Assembly: GCA_016789705.1 (NCBI GenBank)
Contig: JAEUQR010000001.1
Coordinates: forward strand, 1-64,000
DNA: 64,000 bases
Direction of reading: 5' to 3'
Origin: Acidobacteriota bacterium
GTDB lineage: Bacteria; Acidobacteriota; Vicinamibacteria; Vicinamibacterales; UBA2999
The notes beneath the pieces were generated by a model. The model worked only from the letters and a program-made list of their open reading frames with translations, ran no database searches and was not told where the DNA came from. Both the position numbers and the translations under genes were made by a program. Below, piece after piece: positions 43,123-52,783 of the stretch (within the stretch, counting starts at the first letter, position 1; the number at the start of each line of letters is the position of its first letter).

Positions 43123-44047
43123 CGCGCAGATGCCTTCCCGTGAGCGCCACGAACACGTCTTCGAGCGTGGCACTGTGCGTCCGCAGCTCCTGCACCGCGG
43201 CACCGGCCTCGGCCAGCGCCGCGAGCACCGCCGGAATCGTCGCGTGAATCGCCGAACTGCCAAGGGTCACGACACCCTCGGCGACGCGTGCCTCGACCAC
43301 GCCGGGGAGCCCCGTGAACCACTCGCCGGGTGGCGGCGTGCCGCCGTCGAAGGTCACCTCGACGACGTGCGCCGTGCCGAGCGACTGCACGAGCGCCGCC
43401 GGCGTGCCGAGAGCGATGAGCCTGCCGCGATCGACGACGCCGATGCGATCGCAGAGCGTGGCGGCCTCGTCCATGTAGTGGGTCGTCATCACGATCGTGC
43501 CGCCGCCGGCCTTGAACCGCCGCAGCACGTCCCAGAGCTGCAGCCGCGACTGCGGGTCGAGGCCGGTCGTGGGCTCGTCGAGAAACAGCACGTCGGGATT
43601 GCCGGCAAGCGCGCAGGCCACCGACAGGCGCTGGCGCTGCCCGCCCGAGAGCTTGCCCACCCAGGCGCCGGCCTTGGCCTCGAGCCCCACGAGCGCGAGC
43701 AGGTCGGGCACCGTGCGGCCCGACGGATAGAACGACCTGAAGAGCCCTAGCGTCTCGGTCACCGACAGCTTGTCGGCCAGCTGCGTCTCCTGCAGCTGGA
43801 TCCCCAGCCGCGGCCGCAGTGCCGCCCCGGCCTCGGCCCACCGCTGCCCCAGCACCTCCACCTCGCCGGCATCAGGCGTGAGCAGGCCCTCGAGCATCTC
43901 GATCGTCGTGGTCTTGCCGGCGCCGTTCGGACCGAGCAGCCCGAAGCACTCGCCGCGGAAGACCTGCAGGTCGAGCCCGTCCACCGCCACGACGTCGGCG
44001 TAGCGCTTGACCACGGCGCGACAGGCGAGCGCGACCTCGGGCGGCAT
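43115..44047 (-). CDS. ABC exporter ATP-binding protein
   Basis: A 310-residue ATPase paired with the ABC-2 permease. Walker A LLGPNGAGKTTTIEML, signature LSGGQRQRLSVACAL, Walker B VLFLDEPTTGLDPQ and the switch His (TTHYMDEA) are present, followed by a C-terminal extension of about 80 residues typical of CcmA/NodI-type exporters. ATG 44047 has TACAAT 6 nt upstream, so the transcript is probably leaderless. Confidence 0.9.
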   Translation of the reverse strand: MPPEVALACRAVVKRYADVVAVDGLDLQVFRGECFGLLGPNGAGKTTTIEMLEGLLTPDAGEVEVLGQRWAEAGAALRPRLGIQLQETQLADKLSVTETLGLFRSFYPSGRTVPDLLALVGLEAKAGAWVGKLSGGQRQRLSVACALAGNPDVLFLDEPTTGLDPQSRLQLWDVLRRFKAGGGTIVMTTHYMDEAATLCDRIGVVDRGRLIALGTPAALVQSLGTAHVVEVTFDGGTPPPGEWFTGLPGVVEARVAEGVVTLGSSAIHATIPAVLAALAEAGAAVQELRTHSATLEDVFVALTGRHLRDG

Positions 44048-44053
44048 CGGCAA

Positions 44054-44059
44054 ATTGTA
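44054..44059 (-). promoter_or_regulatory. -10 element (TACAAT) of the ABC exporter operon
   Basis: TACAAT on the minus strand, 6 nt before ATG 44047. The divergent PilZ gene has its own box 34 bp away. Confidence 0.55.
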
Positions 44060-44093
44060 CGCCGATGCGTTGCACCGGCGCGAGACGCTGCCG

Positions 44094-44099
44094 TACACT
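44094..44099 (+). promoter_or_regulatory. -10 element (TACACT) of the PilZ gene
   Basis: TACACT ends 9 nt before GTG 44109 and supports that start over the longer open frame, which overlaps the ABC gene. Confidence 0.5.
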
Positions 44100-44108
44100 G
44101 AGGACCTC

Positions 44109-44753
44109 GTGTCTGCGACCATCGTCGTCATCGGGCCCGAGCGCACGCTGCCGACGCTGCGCGCCAGATTCGAATCCGGCGGGCGCGTTCACAGCTTCAC
44201 CGACGCGGAAGCGATCGAGGCGCTCGAGCACATCTTCCGGCACCGGCCGCGCATCGTCGCCGTTGAGCGCGAGTTCTCGGGCACCTCCCGCGGCGTCGCC
44301 CTCATCGGCCGCGTCAAGGACGACCCGACACTGGCCGAATGCGAAGTTCGTGTCGTGGCGCACGATGCCAGCCCGCGGCCGTCGGGCGTGCGGCGCCCGG
44401 CCGCGCCCGACACGACACCGCCGGTGACGACGATGCAGCAGGGCGTGCGGCGCGCCGCGCGGGTGCGCATCGCCGACGGCACCGAAGTGCTCGTGGACGG
44501 CGATCCCGCCCTGCTCATCGACCTCTCGATTCTCGGCGCGCAGGTCGTCGCGCCCTTCGCGCTCAAGCCCAACCAGCGCGTGCGCGTGTCCTTCGCCGAC
44601 GCCCGCGGCGTCGTGCGCTGCGTGGGATCGGTGGCGTGGGCGTCGTTCGAGATGCCGAAGAACCTGCCGACCCGCTATCGCGCCGGCATCGAGTTCAACG
44701 GCGCGAACGCCGAATCCCTCAGCCTGTTCTGCGAGAAGCACCGGCGCACCTAG
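44109..44753 (+). CDS. Receiver-like domain fused to PilZ domain
   Basis: A 214-residue protein. The N-terminal 100 residues (VIGPERTLPTLRARFESGGR, PRIVAVEREFSGTSRGVALI) look like a receiver fold without the phosphorylatable Asp in its normal context. After a Pro/Arg linker, residues about 115-214 form a PilZ-like domain (RRAARVRIADGTEVLVDG, LLIDLSILGAQVVA, YRAGIEFNGAN). The RRAAR start and D-x-S-x-x-G are the c-di-GMP-binding PilZ motifs. It probably responds to c-di-GMP; the target is not known. Confidence 0.75.
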   Translation: MSATIVVIGPERTLPTLRARFESGGRVHSFTDAEAIEALEHIFRHRPRIVAVEREFSGTSRGVALIGRVKDDPTLAECEVRVVAHDASPRPSGVRRPAAPDTTPPVTTMQQGVRRAARVRIADGTEVLVDGDPALLIDLSILGAQVVAPFALKPNQRVRVSFADARGVVRCVGSVAWASFEMPKNLPTRYRAGIEFNGANAESLSLFCEKHRRT

Positions 44754-44775
44754 CGGCGGGCGCGCGCGACACGCG

Positions 44776-46071
<1,296 letters not shown>

Positions 46072-46203
46072 TTAGGTGTCGCGGACGAACTCGCACGAGC
46101 ACGCGCGCTGGCGGGCCGCCGGACACTTCAGGATAGTGCAGGCATCGGGCTCCGCGCCAGTGACGTTCGCGCCGTGTCAACTTTTGTCTTCCCGAGATTC
46201 ACG

Positions 46204-46232
46204 TTGACAAGCGCGCGCCGCGAACTTAGTTT
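46204..46232 (+). promoter_or_regulatory. Sigma-70-type promoter (TTGACA-17-TAGTTT)
   Basis: A consensus -35 TTGACA (46204-46209) and TAGTTT (46227-46232) are separated by 17 bp. This is the clearest complete two-box promoter in the window. It would start the AAA ATPase transcript near 46240, with a leader of about 115 nt, and makes the in-frame ATG at 46235 an unlikely start. The rest of the 46066-46354 spacer shows no gene. Confidence 0.6.
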
Positions 46233-46354
46233 CTATGACTCCGCGCGTCCCTCCCGCGCATCGCGTCGCATATGTCCATCGTCGTCACACTCGCCCCCAT
46301 GAGTCACGACCGCGCGGCCACGCCGAAGCGTCGCGCGCCGCAGGTTCGCCGTTC

Positions 46355-47488
46355 ATGACCGCACCTCATGCCGGGCTGGAGCGTCGCGTCATCGCGTCGC
46401 TCGACGCCGCGCCGTCGCGCGTGCCGGTCGTGCTCGGCGGCTGCGGCTCCGGCCGCACCACGCTGCTGCACGCGCTGGCCGATCGCTTCGGGCGCACGAG
46501 CTGCCAGTACATCGATGTCGAACGCTCGGCGAGCACACCCGAACGCTTCCATGACGCCCTGATTGCGGCATCGCCGTTCGTCGATCCGGCCGCCGGCGAG
46601 CCGTCCACGCCGACGAGCGCGCGCGACGCCTTCGATCGCACCCTGGCCTTCCTGCAACGCGCCCGCACGCCGGACGGCCAGGCGGCCACCTTCCTGCTCG
46701 ACGAAGTGCTGGAGCTGCGCACGTTCGAGAACTTCCCCGGCCTGCGTCACGTCCTTCGCGAACTCGTGCAGGCGATCGCCGACAGCCCGAACCGCTTCGT
46801 GTGTTCGAGCCGCTACGTGGCGCGCGCGCACCGCGTGCTGCGCGATGCGGCGGCGCGCTTCGAGGTCGTGCACCTGCCACCACTCGCCGTCTCCGATGTG
46901 GCCGGCATGCTGCCGCCGAGCGACACGGCCTCGCCAGCCGAGCGCGACGAGCTCGCGGCGTCGATCCACGCGCTCGCCGATGGCCGCGCCGCCTACGTGC
47001 ACGCACTCGGCGAGATGTGCGCGTCGATGCACCAGCGCGGTGGCGATCCGATCAGCGCCCTCACGGCGCTGCTCACGACCGATGGCGCGCTCACCGCCTG
47101 GTGCGGCTACCGCTACGAACTGCGCCTGCACCGGGCGCGGGGCTACGGCGCCCTCAAGGCCATACTCGAGATCCTGGCCGAGGACGAACCGCTCACGCTG
47201 ACGGAAATCGCGCAGCGCCTCCGCCGCACGCCCGGCTCGACGAAAGACTACCTGTCGTGGCTGGAAGACGTGGACCTGGTCGCGGCGCGACAGAAGCGCT
47301 ACAGCTTCGTCGACCCGGTGCTGCGCCTCTGGGTGCGTCTCCACGCGCGGCCGATGCCGCCTGGCGTGGACGACGTGGCGCGTGAGGTGCAGCAGTACGC
47401 GCTCGGCCGCCTGCCGCGCGCCGAACGCGACCTCGCTGCCGCAGGCGCCACGGAGCGGAAGCCGTGGGGCATCATCGAGATTGACTGA
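46355..47488 (+). CDS. AAA-type ATPase with winged-helix C-terminal region
   Basis: A 377-residue P-loop ATPase of the archaeal-ATPase/STAND-like type. Walker A is GGCGSGRTTLLHAL, with Arg in place of the usual Lys before Thr-Thr (GSGRTT), a rare substitution worth checking. Walker B is ATFLLDEVLELRTFENFPGL. A helical lid follows, then a C-terminal winged helix (ILAEDEPLTLTEIAQRLRRT, YLSWLEDVDLVAARQKRYSF), the DUF234-like layout used by DNA-binding ATPases. ATG 46355 is chosen because the promoter places transcription after ATG 46235. Function is unknown. Confidence 0.75.
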   Translation: MTAPHAGLERRVIASLDAAPSRVPVVLGGCGSGRTTLLHALADRFGRTSCQYIDVERSASTPERFHDALIAASPFVDPAAGEPSTPTSARDAFDRTLAFLQRARTPDGQAATFLLDEVLELRTFENFPGLRHVLRELVQAIADSPNRFVCSSRYVARAHRVLRDAAARFEVVHLPPLAVSDVAGMLPPSDTASPAERDELAASIHALADGRAAYVHALGEMCASMHQRGGDPISALTALLTTDGALTAWCGYRYELRLHRARGYGALKAILEILAEDEPLTLTEIAQRLRRTPGSTKDYLSWLEDVDLVAARQKRYSFVDPVLRLWVRLHARPMPPGVDDVAREVQQYALGRLPRAERDLAAAGATERKPWGIIEID

Positions 47489-47491
47489 CGG

Positions 47492-47517
47492 CCGGGTCCC
47501 GGGCTCGGGGCCCGGGG
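47492..47517. repeat. GGGCTCGGG-type low-complexity spacer
   Basis: Consecutive imperfect units of CGGGTCCC/GGGCTCGGG fill the 29-bp gap between two convergent stop codons. Similar sequence lies at 33104-33123 and, on the other strand, at 34622-34653. Confidence 0.6.
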
Positions 47518-48465
47518 CTATGCGGTGGGTCCCGCCAGCGCGATGAGCGCGAGCCGCGCGGCTTCCTGCTCCGCTTCCTTCTTCGTGCGGCCGGCGCCCG
47601 ACGCCACGACGGCGCCATCGACCACCGCGTCCACGTGAAACCGCTTCTCGTGGTCGGGCCCGGTCTCGTGCGCAATCCGGTACGCGGGCAGCGGGCGTGA
47701 TGCCGCCTGCAGCCATTCCTGCAGCGCCGACTTGTGATCGCCGCCGAGCGTCACCGTCTGACGCACGTCGGCGATGCGCGGACGCCAGACCTGTTCGATG
47801 AAGGCGCGCGCCGGTTCGATGCCGCCGTCGAGATAAATCGCCGCGATGACCGCCTCGAGCACGTCGGCGAGCAGCGCCGGCTTGGTGCGGCCGCCGGTCT
47901 TGGCTTCGCCGCGGCCGAGCAGGAGATCCTCGCCGAGACCGAGCCCGCGGCTGATCTCGGCAAGTGTGGCGGTGGAGACGAGGGCGGCCTTGGCCTTCGA
48001 CTTCGGCCCTTCCGAGTAGTCGGGGAACTCGCGATACAGCAGATCGGCGACGACGAAGCCGAGCACGGCGTCGCCGAGGAACTCGAGCGATTCGTTGTCG
48101 ACGACGCCGCCGCTCGGATCTTCCGCCGCCCGCGACTTGTGCGTGAGGGCGTGTTCGAGCAGGCCGCGGTCGCGGAACGTGTAGCGGAGCCGCGCCTCCA
48201 CGTCGCGCAGCGCCGTCGCCGGCGGCACGACGAGGCCGGCGCCGCCGGCATCCCCATGGCTCAGGAGCACCCGGCGCGCATCGGCGGCTTCGGTGTCGGG
48301 CACGCCGATGTGGATCTCGCCGAGCGGCGTCACCGCGAACGCGAAGACGTTGGCGGGCGGCCCGGCCAGACGCACCACGTGCAGGCCCTGGCTTTCGAGC
48401 AGGCCCTCGACGACCGAGGCCTCGATTTCCGACTGCGTGCGAAAGACGATCTCGATCCCGGCCAT
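47518..48465 (-). CDS. rnc: Ribonuclease III with an N-terminal DUF2007 domain
   Basis: Cleaves double-stranded RNA (rRNA and mRNA processing). Residues about 85-235 are the RNase III domain with the signature NESLEFLGDAVLGFVVADLL and the second metal site LLADVLEAVIAAIYLDGG; residues about 240-310 are the dsRNA-binding domain (DHKSALQEWLQAA ... TKKEAEQEAARLAL). The first 75 residues (IEIVFRTQSEIEASVVEGLL, then VRLAGPP ... IHIGVPDTEAADARRVL) match DUF2007, a small domain usually found alone and proposed to bind ligands. This fusion is unusual. ATG 48465 overlaps the phosphatase stop (TGATG). Confidence 0.88.
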   Translation of the reverse strand: MAGIEIVFRTQSEIEASVVEGLLESQGLHVVRLAGPPANVFAFAVTPLGEIHIGVPDTEAADARRVLLSHGDAGGAGLVVPPATALRDVEARLRYTFRDRGLLEHALTHKSRAAEDPSGGVVDNESLEFLGDAVLGFVVADLLYREFPDYSEGPKSKAKAALVSTATLAEISRGLGLGEDLLLGRGEAKTGGRTKPALLADVLEAVIAAIYLDGGIEPARAFIEQVWRPRIADVRQTVTLGGDHKSALQEWLQAASRPLPAYRIAHETGPDHEKRFHVDAVVDGAVVASGAGRTKKEAEQEAARLALIALAGPTA

Positions 48466-50681
48466 CACCCCTCCGCCGCCGCGAGCGTCACCGGCGCGGC
48501 CGCGGTCACGGCCGGCTCGACGCGCAGCAGCAGCATCGTCATGTCATCGTGCTGCCCGGCGCCGGCGCCGAACGCCCGCACCTCGGCCACCAGCCGATCG
48601 GCCAGGTGGTCGAGCGGCAGGTCGCGGTGTTCGCCGGCGATGTCGCCGAGGCGGGCTTCGCCGAAGCAGTCGTGCGCCGGATTCATCATCTCGCTCATGC
48701 CGTCGGTGAACAGCATGAAGAGATCGCCGGGCGCGAGCGGCACCGTGACTTCTTCGAGCAGCGACTCGAAGAGCGTGCCGTCGTCGAGCGTCAGGCCCAC
48801 GACGAGCCCGTCGGGCGCCAGCACCTTGATGGGCGGCCGCACGCCGGCGCGCGTGCCTGGCGCCACGATCATCGGGCAATGCCCGGCGCGGGCGTAGGTC
48901 ATCACCTGCTTGCGAAGGTCGACCACCACGTAACTCATGGTGATGAAACTGCGGCCGTCGAGGCGGTCCACGAGGACGCGGTTCACGGCGATGAGCAGGT
49001 CGCGGGGTGAGCGGTGCTGCCGCGTCAGCGACAACACGAGCCCCTTGAGCTGCGCCATGTAGAGGCCGGCGCCAACGCCTTTGCCCGAGACATCGGCGAT
49101 GAGGAACCCGAAGGCGCCGTCGTCCACCGGGAAGACGTCGTAGTAGTCGCCGCCCACTTCGCGCGCCGGTTCGCAGTAGGCCGCGACGGCGAGGCCCGGC
49201 ACGGCGAGTGGCCCCTGCGGCAGCAGCTTCATCTGGATCTCGCGGGCCGTCGCGAATTCCTGTTCGAGGCGTTCCTTCTGCGCCACGTCCGAGAGCAGCC
49301 GGGTGATCTCGCCGGTCATGACGTTGAACGAGTCGGCGAGTTCGCCGAGCTGATCGCGCGCCCGGACGGGGATGACATGCGTGAAGTCGCGGTTGCGCAG
49401 GTGTTCGGTGCCGGTGAAGAGATCGTGCACGGCCCCGGTGATCTGGCGGGCCAGCGTGACGCCGAGCAGGAGCGCCACGCCCTGGATGAGCAGGAACAGC
49501 ACGAAGACGACGACCAGCGCGCCGAGCAGCACGCCGCTGAAGGCGCTGCCGAGCCCGCTCCCGAAGGCGATGCGGCGGTAGATGTCGACCAGGTGCAGCG
49601 AGAGCTGCACGTTGAGCTCACCGGTCTTGCCGCTCACCCAGTCGGTGTGCTGCACGAGCACGACCCAGCGGCGGAGCACCTGGTTGAGGAGCCCCTCGCC
49701 GTAGTCGGGCGCCGGCCGCGTGTCGAGCGCGGTGCCGCGGGCCGCCACCCCCGGGGTGTCGTCGGTCGGGAGCACACCAATCGTGCCGAGCTGGATGCCG
49801 GTTTCGTCCTGCAGGCGGCGTTCGACCACGGCCGAGATCGGCAGGTCGAGCACGACCGCCCACGACGGCGTGCGCGTGGCCGGCAGCGCGACCGCGCGGG
49901 CCACGAGGCGAAGGTCGGTGCCGGCCGCGGCCCCCGGGGTCCCGCCGGCGGCGTCGTAGGCCATGAGGGCCGCGCTGCCGGCGCAAGTCGTCAGCCACGA
50001 CGGCAGGGCGACCGGCGCCGGCACATGCGCCCACTCGCCGGCGCGCACCGGCAGCAACACCGGCGGCGTACGGCCGGCGTTGGCGGCCAGCAGGCCCGGC
50101 GGGCAGGTGACGCCGCGCACCGGCACGAGCGCGATCGAGAGGAACGGATACCGCGCCGACGCCGTCGCCTGCTGGCGTTCGAGCGTGTCGCGCACGGCCT
50201 CGGCCGAGGTCGCGCGCTGCACGTCGAGGAGCACCGTCTGCGCCAGGAAGCGCGCCTGCTCGGCCTGCGCCTCGAGCCGCGTCTGCACCATATAGCCGGC
50301 GACGTTGCGGATGAGCAGCAGCCCCGCCAGCACGAAGAAGGCGACGATGAGCAGGCTCGGCACGAGGCCGACGAAGACGTACGAGAGGATGAGCTTGCGG
50401 CGGACACGCCACAGCAGGCGGCGCCGCATCCAGCCGAGGCCGCGCGCGAGCAGCGAGCCGAGGCCGACGACGATGCCGAGCGTGCCGCAGGTGTCGACCA
50501 CGTCGACCCACGCGGGGCGCGGCGCGCCGAGCGCGGCGCTGGCCGCGAGATCCACGAGTTTGAGGACGAGACCGGCCAGCAGGATGCGGCCGGGCGTCGA
50601 ACGACGCAGCCACTCTCCCGCCCGCCGTTGCGGCGAGATCGTGAGCCCCGGCAGAATCGGTCGAGGGGTGCGGTCGGGCAT
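48465..50681 (-). CDS. Membrane-bound SpoIIE/RsbU-type serine phosphatase
   Basis: A 738-residue signalling phosphatase. Several N-terminal hydrophobic helices (ILLAGLVLKLVDLAASAALG, LSYVFVGLVPSLLIVAFFVL) flank a periplasmic sensor region of about 200 residues. A HAMP-type linker follows (LARQITGAVHDLFTGTEHLR ... RDQLGELADSFNVM), then the PP2C catalytic domain with REVGGDYYDVFPVDDGAFGF and LIADVSGKGVGAGLYMAQLK, and the terminal metal-binding GQHDDMTMLLLR. Such enzymes dephosphorylate anti-sigma-factor antagonists, but no STAS or switch kinase is adjacent. ATG 50681 is selected; the frame remains open upstream. It is translationally coupled to rnc, an odd pairing. Confidence 0.85.
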   Translation of the reverse strand: MPDRTPRPILPGLTISPQRRAGEWLRRSTPGRILLAGLVLKLVDLAASAALGAPRPAWVDVVDTCGTLGIVVGLGSLLARGLGWMRRRLLWRVRRKLILSYVFVGLVPSLLIVAFFVLAGLLLIRNVAGYMVQTRLEAQAEQARFLAQTVLLDVQRATSAEAVRDTLERQQATASARYPFLSIALVPVRGVTCPPGLLAANAGRTPPVLLPVRAGEWAHVPAPVALPSWLTTCAGSAALMAYDAAGGTPGAAAGTDLRLVARAVALPATRTPSWAVVLDLPISAVVERRLQDETGIQLGTIGVLPTDDTPGVAARGTALDTRPAPDYGEGLLNQVLRRWVVLVQHTDWVSGKTGELNVQLSLHLVDIYRRIAFGSGLGSAFSGVLLGALVVVFVLFLLIQGVALLLGVTLARQITGAVHDLFTGTEHLRNRDFTHVIPVRARDQLGELADSFNVMTGEITRLLSDVAQKERLEQEFATAREIQMKLLPQGPLAVPGLAVAAYCEPAREVGGDYYDVFPVDDGAFGFLIADVSGKGVGAGLYMAQLKGLVLSLTRQHRSPRDLLIAVNRVLVDRLDGRSFITMSYVVVDLRKQVMTYARAGHCPMIVAPGTRAGVRPPIKVLAPDGLVVGLTLDDGTLFESLLEEVTVPLAPGDLFMLFTDGMSEMMNPAHDCFGEARLGDIAGEHRDLPLDHLADRLVAEVRAFGAGAGQHDDMTMLLLRVEPAVTAAAPVTLAAAEG

Positions 50682-50760
50682 CAGCGGGGAGCGCGGCCGC
50701 TCGAAAACGCCGCGCAACCGATTGCCACGCGGAATGATATCAGAGTAACGTGGCCGGGCC

Positions 50761-51912
50761 GTGAAACTTCCCGACGCCGCCCGCTTCGCCACCATCTGCA
50801 TTCACGCCGGCCAGGAGCCCGATCCAACGACGGGCGCCATCATCACGCCCATCTATCAGACGTCCACCTACGTGCAGGAGGGGCTCGGCCAGCACAAGGG
50901 CTACGAGTACGGCCGCACGCAGAACCCGACGCGCATGACGCTCGAAGCCAACGTCGCCGCCATCGAGGGTGGCACGGCGGGCTTCGCGTTCGCCTCGGGC
51001 ATGGCCGCCATCGACGCCGTGCTCACGCGCCTCCAGGCCGGCGACCACGTGCTCGTCAGCGACAACACCTACGGCGGCACGTTCCGCCTGTTCGAGAAGG
51101 TGCGGCGCAAGTTCGGCCTCGACTTCTCCTACGTCGATACGGCGAATCTCGACGCCATTGCGCCCGCCATCACGCCGAAGACAAAGTATCTCTTCATCGA
51201 GTCGCCCACCAACCCGATGCTGGCCGTGACCGACATCGCCGCGGCAAGCGACATCGCGCACCGGCACGGCGTGCGGGTCGTCGTCGACAACACCTTCGCC
51301 AGCCCCTACATCCAGCGCCCGCTCGCTCTCGGCGCCGACATCGTGCTTCACAGCACGACCAAGTTCCTGAACGGCCACAGCGACTCGGTGGGCGGCATCG
51401 TCATCGTCCGCCACGACGACGACGTCGAGTGGATGCGCTTCGTGCAGAACGCCGCCGGCGCCATCCTCGGCCCGATGGATGCGTGGCTGGTGCTGCGCGG
51501 CACGAAGACGCTGCCCATCCGCATGGAGCGCACCAACGCCAACACGATGCGCATCGCCGAGTACCTGGCGGCGCACCCGCGCGTCAGCCGCACGATCTAC
51601 CCGGGGCTGCCTTCCCATCCGCACCACGCGCTCGCCCGCCGGCAGATGCAGGGCTTCGGCGGCCTCATCTCGTTCGACGTCGGCTCGCTCGACCGGGCGC
51701 GCGAGGTGCTCGGCAAGGTGCGGCTGATGGCCCTCGCCGAAAGCCTCGGCGGCGTCGAGACGCTCATCTCGCACCCGGCGGTCATGACGCACGCCTCGGT
51801 GCCGATGGAGCGCCGCGAGATGCTCGGCATCACCGACGGGCTGCTGCGCGTCTCGGTCGGCATCGAGGACATCGCCGACCTCATCGACGATCTGACCCAG
51901 GCGCTCGGCTAG
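50761..51912 (+). CDS. Cystathionine gamma-synthase/lyase family PLP enzyme
   Basis: A 383-residue trans-sulfuration enzyme that makes or cleaves cystathionine or uses related substrates. YEYGRTQNPTRMTLEANVAA, ASGMAAIDAVLTRLQAGDHV (PLP phosphate loop), YVDTANLDAI, SPTNPMLAVTDIAAASDIAH, VVDNTFASPYIQRPL and LHSTTKFLNGHSDSVGGIVI (Schiff-base Lys) are all present. The signature does not separate MetB from MetC or CGL, so the reaction direction is open. The GTG start follows a short GTAACG/GGCCGGG region; the phosphatase gene is divergent. Its TAG overlaps the convergent cutA stop in CTAG. Confidence 0.9.
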   Translation: MKLPDAARFATICIHAGQEPDPTTGAIITPIYQTSTYVQEGLGQHKGYEYGRTQNPTRMTLEANVAAIEGGTAGFAFASGMAAIDAVLTRLQAGDHVLVSDNTYGGTFRLFEKVRRKFGLDFSYVDTANLDAIAPAITPKTKYLFIESPTNPMLAVTDIAAASDIAHRHGVRVVVDNTFASPYIQRPLALGADIVLHSTTKFLNGHSDSVGGIVIVRHDDDVEWMRFVQNAAGAILGPMDAWLVLRGTKTLPIRMERTNANTMRIAEYLAAHPRVSRTIYPGLPSHPHHALARRQMQGFGGLISFDVGSLDRAREVLGKVRLMALAESLGGVETLISHPAVMTHASVPMERREMLGITDGLLRVSVGIEDIADLIDDLTQALG

Positions 51913-52235
51913 CCGCTGATACTCGCGGCAATCCACGCGGCGTAGGCGTCGCTGCCCGCCGCGTCGAACTCCAGCCACTCGGGCACCGTGTAGGGATGCG
52001 CGCCGCGCACGTAGGCGCCGAGGGCGGCCAGGCGGCCGCGTGTCGTCTTGATGATGAGCTGCTGCTCGGCCGCCTCTTCGATCGCGCCCTCCCACCGGTA
52101 GATGGAGCGTCCGGCGCCGCTCACGTGCACGCAGGCGGCGAGCCGGGCCTCCACCATCCCCCGGACGAAGGCCTCGACCGGCTGATCGGCGGGCCAGGTC
52201 GTGAGCACGAGGCAGGGGCGCGTGTCGTTTTCCAC
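51909..52235 (-). CDS. cutA: Divalent-cation tolerance protein CutA
   Basis: A 108-residue trimeric CutA1-type protein. CLVLTTWPADQPVEAFVRGM, VEARLAACVHVSGAGRSIYR (conserved LAACV) and WEGAIEEAAEQQLIIKTTRG match the family, as does the C-terminal HPYTVPEWLEFDA. GTG 52235 has a GAGAG site 5 nt upstream; the longer frame from 52283 crosses the repeated promoter region. Precise metal or signalling role is unsettled in the family. Confidence 0.9.
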   Translation of the reverse strand: MENDTRPCLVLTTWPADQPVEAFVRGMVEARLAACVHVSGAGRSIYRWEGAIEEAAEQQLIIKTTRGRLAALGAYVRGAHPYTVPEWLEFDAAGSDAYAAWIAASISG

Positions 52236-52296
52236 TTGTACTCTCGAAATAGTTCTTGTACTTTTGCGAACGGCGCGGTACAAGACACTTGTACTT
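52236..52296. promoter_or_regulatory. TTGTACT repeats and operator-like palindrome between cutA and the FtsB-like gene
   Basis: TTGTACT occurs at 52236-52242, 52256-52263 (with an extra T) and 52289-52296 (with an extra T). GTACAAG-ACA-CTTGTAC at 52278-52294 is a 7-bp inverted repeat. The region is far richer in A and T than its surroundings. It could be an operator for cutA, the FtsB-like gene, or both. Confidence 0.55.
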
Positions 52297-52327
52297 CGCG
52301 ACTGAAGCCGTTATTCTGACATTGCCC

Positions 52328-52675
52328 ATGACCGACGAGAGAGCCCAGGACGACGCCCCGAAGCCGGAGACCACTCCGCGCGGCCGGCGTCTGTTCCGCG
52401 CCGGGCTCGTCGTGGTCACGATCGTGGTGCTCGTCGACGCGGTCGTCGGGGAGAAAGGCCTCGTGGCGCTGATGCGCGCGCACGACGCCGAAGCGGCCGT
52501 CCGGCACGACCTCGAGACGGTGCGGCTGGATAACCAGCGGACCCTCGAGCAGGCGCGCCGCTACCGCGAAGATCCCGCCACGCTCGAAGAACTCGCCCGC
52601 CGCGATCTCGGCCTCATCAAGCCCGGCGAGAAGCTCTTCATCATCCGCGATCTGCCGCCCGCGCAGCCCCGCTAG
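52328..52675 (+). CDS. FtsB/DivIC-like septum-formation protein
   Basis: A 115-residue bitopic membrane protein of the divisome. A short charged cytoplasmic N-terminus is followed by one helix (LFRAGLVVVTIVVLVDAVVG). A coiled coil (AHDAEAAVRHDLETVRLDNQ ... TLEQARRYREDPATLEELAR) precedes the conserved RRDLGLIKPGEKLFIIRDL end. FtsB links FtsL and FtsQ and regulates septal synthesis. TATTCT at 52312-52317 lies 10 nt before ATG 52328. No other division gene is nearby. Confidence 0.8.
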   Translation: MTDERAQDDAPKPETTPRGRRLFRAGLVVVTIVVLVDAVVGEKGLVALMRAHDAEAAVRHDLETVRLDNQRTLEQARRYREDPATLEELARRDLGLIKPGEKLFIIRDLPPAQPR

Positions 52676-52783
52676 CCCGGCTGCAGCCCGGACCGCCCCG
52701 CCGGTGCGCGTGCTACGCTAGCCCGGTAGACGCGCCCCACGACCCACGTGGACATCCGGCGCGCCCGAATTCAAGGAGCAGCA

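Noticed and set aside
46235-46354. Upstream start at ATG 46235 for the AAA ATPase
   Set aside because: The -10 box ends two bases before that ATG, so transcription should begin inside the codon run. The extra 40 residues are Arg/His-rich without a domain.
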